Shown here: positions 33,501 to 45,500 of the stretch, piece after piece | How the letters are laid out: every line of letters starts with the position of its first letter | Numbering within the stretch: position 1 is the first letter of the stretch | From: Chrysoperla carnea | Taxonomy: Eukaryota; Arthropoda; Insecta; Neuroptera; Chrysopidae | DNA length: 64,000 nucleotides | Direction of reading: 5' to 3' | Assembly: GCF_905475395.1 (NCBI RefSeq) | Contig: NC_058338.1 | Location: 98,131,435 to 98,195,434, forward strand | Notes under the pieces: generated by a model | What the model was told of the DNA's origin: nothing | The model's input: only the letters and a program-made list of their open reading frames with translations | Database searches by the model: none | Translations under genes and position numbers: made by a program

Positions 33501-36500
33501 TGAGCAAAAAATTCTTATGAAAAGTCATCCTCCACCGAAATCCGCGAATGATATGGATCCGCCCTTAATGTGTGCGAGAATAAAAATTTAGTATAATTTG
33601 AAACTAAAAGAATTGTCTTTTAATGTAGCTTTATTCACGAAATCGCAAGCAGTTTTAATTAGTAGCTATCGTTTATTATATTGAACTACATGTATGTTCA
33701 TTAACCATAGAGATAATTGATGTGGTTTATATGAATATTTAATTACTATTTATTTAATTAAATACATTACATTGTAAATACGAGGCTTTTGATTATGCCG
33801 GTTTTTCACTAAACGGGCAAACAAAAACAATTCGCAAAGTTGAAGACTGGCGTGTTTTGTGATTGGCGTTGAAAAACCCATATGCATCATATGATTAGGA
33901 CATATGACTATGACAGGGACATATAGGAACTAGCTGGTAGTCCTCTCTCTCATTCATCATATCGCATCCACATACATACTAGCATATCCCTCGTGTTATC
34001 TATGCATAATATTCTATGGTTTTACCATAACAATAATATCATGTTATGAATAAAAAATTTCAATGTTTTTCAGGAGGAGTTAAAAAAATGGACAAAAAAA
34101 GGCAGGTATAACTACAAATAAATATCAAGTATGTCCGAAGTTTTATATTTTTTGTTCAATATGTTCATTCAAATTTTAATAAAATTTCCTCCTGTTATAT
34201 TTTAATCATATTCGTATATTCTCAGAGTAAAATCTAGGTAACAATCAAATTAATACCAGAAAGGAAACCCTCAGTGAATATACATTCGGTATATTGGGAA
34301 AATCACTAGTAACGTCAAGTAGTCAATATGGCAGTCATAAACAGGTTGGAATCTTCAAATAAAAAAAAATGTTTAACAAAAAGAAAACCGATTTGAAAAG
34401 AAAAACTTTTAGAAAACAAATTAATATGCACTAAAAAGTACAAAAATAACGATAATATAATGTCGTTAAAATTATTGTTATTTATGGAATCGGTGTCAGC
34501 CAAGGAAACAATTCTGACAGAACAGTTTGCAACATTAGCTTGGCTGACACTGGCTCCAAAAATAACAATAATTATAACTACATTATATTATCGTTATTTT
34601 TTCACTTTTTGGTGCATATTAATTTGTTTTGGAAAAATTTTGTCTTTTGAAGTCGGTTTTCTTTTTGTTAAAAGTTTTTTTTTATTTTGTGATTTTTAGT
34701 GATTCTGAAGTACACTAACTAATTTGTCACTTAAAACAGAATCATCGAAATCGGTTGGCGTGATATTGAGTTATTCGTCCTCTCGTCGTGCATACTTAAT
34801 GCAAATTTAAGAGTTTTATGGTTTTCTCATGGATGCCGTTGTCAGAACTCGACCAAAATGAAATCGGTTCACCCAGTCGAAAGTTCTGAGGTAACACACA
34901 TGAAAAAAATACACTCGAATTGATAACCTCCTCTTTTCTTGTTTGGAGTCGGTTAATAAACAGATATGCGTTTGAATAGTATTGTTGTAAATTACTATGA
35001 TATCTTAATATCCATCTATTTATTCAATGCCTGCTGAAACCTTCATTGCTATTGATTTGCAATGCTATTTTCGAAGTTTATAGCCCCAAACTTATGAAGT
35101 ATGAGTATTATGTTTCTTTGATAAAAAAGTCCGGTTCAATTAATGTAATTCAATTAGGGTTCAATTGAAAAAAATCCAATTTGTCAACTATAAAAATACC
35201 TACATAGAATGAGACAAAATGCGGCAAAACTTACCCAAAACTAAAAGCTAATGTTTTGAACTTTGAAACAGAAAAATGAAATGTATTTTTAACGGATGAA
35301 TTTGTAAATACTCTCAACACAAACTTGTGCCTCTTCTTTGCATGTTATAGTAATGAAGTTACCATAAACATAGAAAACGGAGTCTGTTCTCCAATTAGCT
35401 ATGAATTGAAGTTTAAAAAAAAAGGGGCACTGTGATCCTTAAATGTCAAGGCTTTCCAAAAGGTTAGAGCAACCCTGAGTACACATATGTCTATCGTATT
35501 CTGTAAGTCTACATGGTCTAATTAAAAAAAAAATTCTTAAAAAATTTCTAATAAAAAACATCCATTCCCGGAAATCAATCTCTACCTATTATTTATTAAT
35601 TTTTTTTTTAAACACCGAAAATAGGTTTACACACTAAATAATTTTTGACCTAACAAGACCACGCCAAAAGAGTTTAAAAAATCTTAGTAAAAAATGCGTA
35701 AAAAAATGAAAAATTATGCATTTTTAACATACAAATCACATATGTTTGTTTGCAATGTAAAAGCAATGTTAAATACAAGTTTTCGACCTCGGCAAACGAC
35801 CGGATTATGCCAAAAAGAAAAACCTAGAAAGTTTTGCAATTATTTTAGTTTCTGCTGGTTTGGACCTGGAAAGTTTTGTTTTTCATCAAAAACCATAATA
35901 TTTATTTTTAAAGAAGGTTAAATTTGCAATAATAGAGGATCAAGCCGGTTTTTATAATACCGATAGTTTCTGAGATACAGCTTTTCAAAGTTTGTCTATT
36001 TTTTCAAGTTACACGATTTTAAACAAAATTTCATAACAATTCGCGTTGGGTAGCAATAACTGAAGTTTTAACAGAGATATTTGAAAAAATAAAAAGGATT
36101 CTTAATTTAGAATAAATTTTCCATTTTCTCATACATAAATATGTGGTATTTTCTACTTATTTGTTTTTTCACGTAGAATAAAATAGTACAAAAGTTGTAA
36201 CTATAATTTTCAATAGTATGGCCGTATAAAAAATTAATTAAGCTACCCCCCCCCCCTCCCACTCTGAGCGATGCGAAAATTCGGATTCAGAGGGCCAAAA
36301 TACGTCGAAATACAATACTTGTTCTGTAGGACCTGTAAATGAATACGAAACCCACTCAGCGTACACTACGCAGTACATTATCTTATTTTTACGACTATTA
36401 TTTCTATATTTCACCAATTTGAACTTGTTAACTAGACTATATGTCAATTTTGTTTTAGATAAAAAAAACTTTAACAATAATTTTAAAATTATTATTTGTT

Positions 36501-39500
36501 ATATATATAACTACATTATATTATCGTCATTTTTTTACTTTTGAGTGCCTATTAATTTGTTTTGGAAAAGTTTTTCTTTTGAAGTCGGTTTTCTTTTTGT
36601 TAAAAGTTTCTTTTTTTTTAGTGATTTTTTGTGAATCTGAAGTACACTAAAATTGTCACTAAAAAAAGAATCAACGAAATCGGTTGGTGTGATATTGAGT
36701 TATTCGTCCTCTTGCCGTGCATACTTATTGTACTGGACCAAAATGAAATAGAACCACACGGGAAGCACCAGCTTTCAAATAGATAAAGAATCATCAAAAT
36801 TTCATCCAGTCGAAAGTTCTGAGGTGACACACATAAAAAAATACAGTCGAATTGATAAACTCCTCCTTTTTTATTTGAAGTCGGTTAAAATACTGTAAGA
36901 TATTAAAAATAAGAATTGTTTAATAAATCTGATTTTCCGAATCATTTATTTGTTCAACCTTCAACGTGTTTTCATCTGGTAGGATATATAATAAATATCA
37001 ATATGTTAATTTATACTATGCAATTTTCCAATACAAAACCAAATTTGCAATGAGTTTAATAATAACGAACATCCTTGTGGTTAATAAACAGGACCAATAT
37101 TTTGCAAAACTAATTCCCACAAGAGTTCAATGTAATTATTTCGTATCGTAATAGTTTGAATATATCTATTGTATCTATTATACATAATATTTGAATGAAT
37201 ACATGGTCAGGCAAGACAAGTTTATTGTTTTAAGGCAAATACGCTTGTACAATTTGACTTAAGCTTTCTCCACACTCTCGAGAAGAAGCTCGAAGTCGGG
37301 CAAGGCACGAGAATGTGGATGAGATACTTATATGGTGTCTCGCCTGTCTATGCCTAACCGTCGTTAAGAAAGAGGTTTTTTTTTTGTACTTGAGTCAATT
37401 GCAACACCGTCTTTTTAAATTCGAAATGAGGTTATTTTATTACTTATATATAGGATAAAAAATTTAATGAAACACATTTAATTATTAAATGTTAAAATTT
37501 GGGGTGGCATTTTTCCAAGAAATTATTCGTAAGGTCCGGTCGGTAAAAATGAATGCAATTAGATTGGTTGTGCGCCTTAGTCTATACATGCATGCACGCA
37601 ATGTATGTCCGAAACACTGACATTTTAAAAGTTATAATATTAAACAGTCGGGTTCCTTGATGTATACATATACATATACCACATTTAATTTCCTATCGAC
37701 TTTTATTTCACTGATAGTCTTTATATGTTTACATTAAAAGATACATTCGGAGAATTCTCTCAAATATTTTTTCTACAAATAATGACATTTTACAAGGTAT
37801 AAAAAGCCCCCTACCAAAATTAACCCACCTACAAATTTTACCTCCCTTCAAATTTCACCCCCCACGAAAACCCCCCTCAAAATTAACCCCGAAAATCTAC
37901 TCCACCACAATGTTCTACCAAAAGGGGGTGGCAATGAAATACTTTTAATTTTTCATCCACTGATTCATGTACTATTACGCTACAAACTTGGGACTAAACT
38001 TGGTATACCTTGCTATATATTTCATATATACAGAGTATAAAAAACAACTCTAAAACAAAATCTTATACATCGTCTCAACTTACAACTCTCTCATCGTCGC
38101 CACTCTGACAGAACAGTTTGCTACATTAGCTTGGCTGACACCGACTCCAAAAATTACAATAATTTTAACTACATTATATTATCGTTATTTTTTTACTTTT
38201 TAGTGCATATTAATTTATTTTGGAAAAGATTTTCTTTTGAAGTCGGTTTTCTTTTTGTTAAAGTTTTTTTTATTTTGTTATTTTTAGTGAATTTGAAGTA
38301 CACTAACTAAATTTTCACTAAAAAAAGAATCATCGAAATCGGTTGGCTTGATATTGAGTTATTCGTCCTCTTGTCGTGCATACTTAATGCAAATATAAGA
38401 CTTTTATGGTTTTCTCATGGATGCCGTTGTTAGAACTTGAACAAAATGAAATGGGACCACACGGGAAGCACTAGCTTTCAAACAGATAAAGAATCATCAA
38501 AATCGGTTCACCCAATCGAAAGTTATGAGGTAAAAGTAACAGTTAGAACAGACTATAATTTTTGTAAAATTATTGACTTCTTGTTTTACGTATAAAACAT
38601 ACTTTTCGCGTGTCTGTATTGCCACGTCCTTGTTACGGTCCTAGTTTACACCTTAGTTACGGCCCTGAAATAACAAAATTATCTTAAAACAAGTGAAAAC
38701 AAACAATTGGCTGAGTTAATTGTTGAAATACCATGCATAGACAATGTTGATGACGCAATTGTTTGTTTTTTGACGTCACGTAAATAAAGATAAATAAAGA
38801 TACCCACTCTTAAATAGCCATATAATAACTGATATTCCCATGTTAATGCACACTATAAAATTTAATTCGCGCTCTCGTGGGTAAACAAAGATGTTTACAA
38901 AAAAATGTTTCAAACAAAAGTTTTTTATTTTTTTATAAGGAACATTTTTTACATTTAAACTTTTGTTCCATTTCTAACGGTTTACAAGATGGGTCCTACG
39001 GACTCAAGACCCAATTGATCTATGTTGCTCATTTACGAACTCGACCTCATTTTTTACGTTCTCAGTACGTTATAAAAATTTCAGCTTGATATATTTTTTC
39101 GTTTTTGAGTTATCGTGCTTACGGACAGACAGACAGATAATCGGAATTGAACTAATTGAGTCATTCTATGAACACCTATACCAAAATTTTTTTCGTAACA
39201 TCAATATTTTTAAGTGTTACAAACTTGGGACTAAACTTAATATACTATGTATATTTCATATATACATGGTAAAAAATAATTTGGATAAATTAATGGATTT
39301 TGATTTTACAGCGTTTTCAACATCACACACTTCGTTGTCCCACCATATATGTATCTCAAGTTCTATATTGTTTTAAATCAATCATTCTGTAATACGCCAA
39401 CATTTTATTCGCTGTCGAAACGATCGTGAACAATATATATTTTGATAAGGCGGGTGGAGCATAGTGAACGAACGATACGATACTACAAAATTAATGTATT

Positions 39501-42500
39501 GTCAGTAACACTTGAATTTTAATTACGTATAATTTTATTTATGACATATTTAAAAATTAAAAAAATATAATATTTACATCCTTTTTTTTCGTTTATCATT
39601 AAAATGTGATCGAACACATTATTTCACACAGACGTCTAATTAACTAATTAAATTTTTTTTAAGCGAATAATTGAATATTAATAATCATTTGACAGGCGTT
39701 AATTAAATCATCAAGTGGCCGAAAAAAAATATTATGTTAAGTTGAGATTAAAAATGTGTAAATAATTGAACCGACAACAGACCGAAAATTTTATAGACCC
39801 GGAGTGTTGATGTAATTACGACTGGGTTTGCTTGAGTTTGTCGACTATAAAAGAATTGGTTGGGTTCTGAAATTTTTAGCCCCTTCAAAAATGGGCACTA
39901 TTACAAAAATTTTTTTGTGGCTGTTTTTCCGGGTCTATTTTATTCTAAATGCATTAATGATATACAAGGGATTTCCAGGATAAAATCATTGTTTGCTCAT
40001 CTATACAAAGATTTGCTCATCTATACAGTTCTTCAAATTTAAGCTACAAGGTTTAAACTTACTTTCATTGATTTCAACTTTTCAAACACTCTTGTGCTGC
40101 CTCCATAGCCTCTCCAAATTGAGCTTGAAATTTTTAATTATTCAATTAGGAAGATAATTTTCAATTTGTGGGGCAGCGAACATCCTATTTTATTCAGTAT
40201 CGCCATAATTTTGCATTTGTTATTCAATTATATTCTTAATGGCAAATAAAGAAAAGCGAATATCCGTAAAATTCGAGAGCTGGTGAACAATTTCTAGTAT
40301 ATTCTTGAAGCATGTCTAGAAGTGCCTTAGAATTTGTATATGTCTTTGAGTGAGAAAGTCAGCCAGCTTCAATTTGGAAATTTGCAACATTCTGATAAAC
40401 ATTTAGATCCGAATGATTGGTCTGGCTTCCCTTAATAAAAAAATTGGTAGGATGCTGCTACGTACAGTGTCCGCAAAAGTCAAGTTCATAAAAATATGCT
40501 GCAATATACATTATTTGTGACAACAGACGTGTTGCTGTACATAATACTTATACATTGTATGCATACATGCATGTACAAATTATACACACACAGCTGCATA
40601 TTTATAAATTATTTTTTGTGTTTATCTTTTTAACAAGACGGGTAAGAATTTGGTACCAAAAAATTCGACATAAGTTAAGGTAGGATCAAACGGTCAATAC
40701 TCGCGTTTGAGCATTTTGCTCACGATCGATTAAAAACATAAATAACTTTTATTTTACAAGATAAGCAAGACCAATCGGGTCTTAATGTTAACCAAACAGT
40801 GGAAAATTCCCAAAATGAAGCGGATTCGCTAACTCACTCACTGACAAATACAAATTCTAAGCGTTAATTTAATATAAGTCGTACTCGGTAAATTAAAAAA
40901 TTTGTTAAAGAAATATGATGCAATTAGTTAAAATGAATTTAATTATTTAGATTATTTCTCGGCTTCAATATTTTTACTCTCAGACTTCTTCAATAATACT
41001 CAGAGGTTATGTTTTACAAAGTTTAAGAATATTTAACGCGCAAAGTATTTGATGCTTGTGCAAAACGCGTGAGCAAATCTGTCATCACGCGAATAAAGAT
41101 AATGCAACGATTGACGCGAGTGCCGATGGGTTAAGTTGTTTTTGAACAAAATGTGTAGAAAAGTTTTTTTAGATATAATTTAAAATGTTCCAGTTTTTAG
41201 TCAACTAGTACATTTAACTCATGCCGAAGTTCCAAATTTGATTGCGAATATCTTGACGGGGAAAAACTGTGTTTAGTAATTCTCAAGGTTATTCATAATA
41301 TCTACTTAAAATTTTATTTAAATCTGTAAAAGTTTAAGTACTTAAGTGTATTCACCAATTTCTAGAGGTGTATTAATTTGTTATTGGCAATCGGGACCAA
41401 TAGTAATATAAATTCTAAGCTAATTTATGAGATCTTCGGTTATTAATTTATGGTATTATTAAAAGGGAGATATCTTTTTTAATTAATTGTTTCTGCCACT
41501 CATCTTCTGTTCAAGTCATTTCTATTAATTAATTTCAAAAAAATTGATATAATATGCGGAAAATCTCTTTGTTAAATATTTAAGTAGTTGAATTATTCAT
41601 GAATTTGTTAACAATATCTAAAGGTTGCTATACATGATCCATTATACTAGACTATATATAAATCATCCCAATGAATTGAAATCGAAGTATTACCAGAATT
41701 AATTTCTGATAAAATATGTTAATAAAACTTGTAACTATCTCTGTCCTTCCCCACTCTCTCGATTTTCTTCAATAAATAGCACAATATATTCAACTTTATG
41801 GGGTGATCGAAAATTCGAGATATTATCAAAGAATAAATCAATTTCGATAGGGCTATTAATCAAAATTGCAGATAAAAATGTTCATTGACATGTTTTATTA
41901 AACGGATAAAACTGTTCCCGACAATATCTTGTTGCCGCCGTTGCGAGGTTTAAAGAATCAATAGTCACGAATTACGTACTTTTTATTATCTCTCTTTCAG
42001 TGACTGGGAGGGCGAATATAAAAATTGTCATCAATTCCGTGCTTTAGATGTGCTCCGTTTTCTCTAAAAAGTAACTCATGGGGCATATAAAAATTGGCGG
42101 TTTGAAAAAGTTTCGTAGAAAGCCATTTTCATATCTAATCGTACGGAGTCTTTTTTACATTTCTTCAAATCAGCTAGAAACGCATAATAAAAGTTGTTAT
42201 GGAGTTTAGAGCTCGTTGTTGAATGTGAGGGTGACTAGGTTAATTAACGAGGGATGAGGGCTAATAAAGCAACCTAATTTCTGTCTGGCAAATCAAAATA
42301 AGATTTTAATTATCAAAATGGATCATATTAAAATTACAATCACCCTGAAATGATTTGAATGTGTGTTTTTTTTTTCATTTTGGAAAAATATGTTTTCGTA
42401 ACGACAAAAATGTCTTTTAAGATTAGCAATATTCGCAGCTTCTTTGGCATATGCATACTAATAAACATAGTTGACGCAACTGATTTCAGGTATCTCAGAC

Positions 42501-45500
42501 GTATTTCATTCCTAAATAATTTCAAGAAGAAAAGAAATATTGAATGAATAACTTAATAATCAGCATGTACATGATTATTCGTTTAAAATGAATCAATTCT
42601 GTTGTACGTGACAACGCATCATCATTCTTAAAAGCCTCTTCAGAAAATCATCGTAATCATATTCGTTTAGTGTACCTACACTGTATATACCTACATAATA
42701 TACTCCTTCTAGCTCAACTCTGGTTGCAGGGCAATCATTTAATATTTTTAAATATCCTCTGTCAAATTCCTGCTGGCAAAAAAAATAATTTTTTTAAATG
42801 TAAAATGAAGACAAGATATCTGCACACATTTCCTCTAAATTTCTTTCTGTACAACGCATCTACGGGAATTGCAGGTATAAATAAGACAAAATTTGGACCT
42901 AAAGTTCTGCTTTGAGGTACAATAGATTGAACAGGATATAAAAGGGTTTTCCACTTAAATGAAATACAATACGATATACAATTTTTATATAAATAAAATG
43001 ACTCATTCATAGCAGAAAAATTATTGTAAATAGGTTAATTACATACAAAAATTGTTTTGGACTACCTAGGGATTATGATTGGGTTCTTATAATTAAGGAA
43101 ATGAAACCGAAAAAACAGTCTAACCAAGAAATTGTCTTCTCGTGTGTTGATTTTTATGGGAGCCGGTGGAAAATGTTTGTCTGAGTTTACTCAAAAAAGT
43201 CATATACATGCGTACTTGTGTTTTTTCGATTTACGCCCATAAGGTGGGACGGAAGTAACATACTTCTGGATACCACACTCTCTTTATTTCAAATTAACAA
43301 AAACTATTGCATTTTATATTATGGACAATTCCCAGCATTTTTATCCATGTTATTTTTACCTAACCTCTCCGTTTTTGAGATATAAGTATTTAAAAAAAAA
43401 AGCGTCAAAAACTCGTTATTGGCGAAATTAAAGATTATTTTGTGGTTCCGGTCAAAAATTCAATTTGAAAGCATTATAAATTATATTTTGCATGATTTGG
43501 AAACTATATTTTGGAATTATTTTTTGACTCATGACAATTTTCACCAAACCTCACCATTTTCCATATACAAGCGTTTAAAAAAAGTAAAATATATATTTTT
43601 CCGAAAATTCGTTATTGATGAAAATAAAAATTATTTTGTGGTTTTGGTAAAAAAATTGATTTAAAAATTATGTGACTTTTTATTTTGGACAATTTTAAAC
43701 AGTTTTTGACCCTTGGCATTTTGTACCTTATCTCACTGTTTTCGATATATAAGAGTTTTTTTGCCGAAAATATGTTAAGGCGTAAACTAAAAAATTATTT
43801 TCGGATTCTGGTCAAGAATTTGATTTGAAAACCATATGAATTTATATTAAGGATAATTTTTAAGACTTTTTCACTTTTGCCGCTCTTGAAAATTTCCCGT
43901 TTTGGGCACTAGTCTCGAGTGCCCCTAGTATAAATCCATCGCTGGTCGCCTCGTATCGACGGTAAGAGCCAATGAAAAAAATTTAGTACCTCGAACACTC
44001 ATTTTGATATAAAATTTAATGATTTGTATTCGTTATTCAACATGACATGTTATGCCCCAGGGTAATTTTCGTAATATTAATTACATCGCACTGCCCGATG
44101 AAGTTCCAGCTTTGTTGAATCTTGATTTTAAATAATTTATATGGTTGATTTTTCAACAAGTTTCAATTATAAAGTGATAATAATACATAATATAGTGCTT
44201 AATGCTTACTCTACTTGTTATAATTTGTCGTGGAGCGACGATTAAATTGATTGCGAACAAACATACAACGAAATATACAAGGGAAAAAATTCTGGTTTGA
44301 GCGCCTTACAGCCCCTGTATACAGGGTGTATAAGGGTAATATGTATCACAATAGTATATACAAGTTTCATTTAAAATTCATTAGCCTATACAAATTATAA
44401 AATATAACTTGAAATTATACGAATGAAAAATGGTCCCTTCGTGAGTGTTTTAGTGTTAAATATCTACTTGAAAACTATTATAAACCAAGGAATTTCGAAA
44501 AAGAAAATCATACCCTTCTATTTCGAATTTTGAAAATTTAAAAATTAGCTTTAACATTAATTAATTTAAACATTTACTATAAGTTTGCTCCTGATTATAT
44601 ACCTAACTAGCTGTTACCCGCCCGCTTTGCGTGGCGTAAAATATACCCGCTTTGCTGGGAAACATCCCCACTTGCACCCCTCCCTCCACATTTCCTCGCG
44701 TTGGATAACATTTTTGTAATGTACACGTCATGCTCTTTTATTTGATACCCCACTTAGGTATATTTGTAAATATTCGATATTTCCTTCCCACTTTCTCGCT
44801 ACACCTTTCTACCCTCCGAAGGTTAAAAAAATTTCTAAATGTAATTTAAAACATTCTAACCAAGTTTTGAACTATTAAAAGCCATAATTTAAAAATATGA
44901 ATTTTTTATTCATGAACACCCCCGCAACCCCCCTTGTGGGTGGAATTTCGTAAAATCTTAGCTGACCTCTACTTGGCAAAAGGAATATTCCCGCCAAATT
45001 TCAAGTCTCTAGGTCTTATAGTTCCAGAGATATCGTGATGAGTGACTATCTATATAGATCTATAGAAAGTCTCCTATATATATATAGATAGAAGATAAAT
45101 AAATAATAGTGTTAAAAAATAAACACGCTTTTGTAAGTTGCTGAACTAAAAAGAAGGAAATTGGGCAATACTACTAAGGAAGACTCTATCTACTGATTTT
45201 AATTGTAAAATTCTAAACATAATGATACCATAATTCCTACAAAATAAATAAATATACTATGGAAGCCTTTTCAGCATTTCCTTTAAAAGTGTTTTCTTGC
45301 ATTTTTTCGCTTTGAATGTTCCACAAAACTACTGGTTGAAGCAATCTGCAAATTTATAACGTCCTATTTTTTATAGTTTTGGAGAAAACTATAAAAAATA
45401 TATATAAATAAAACTATAAATATATTTATAGTTTTGGCTGATCTCTAACGGTTTACAAGATGAGTCCTACGGATCCAAGACTCAATTGACCCATGTTGCT

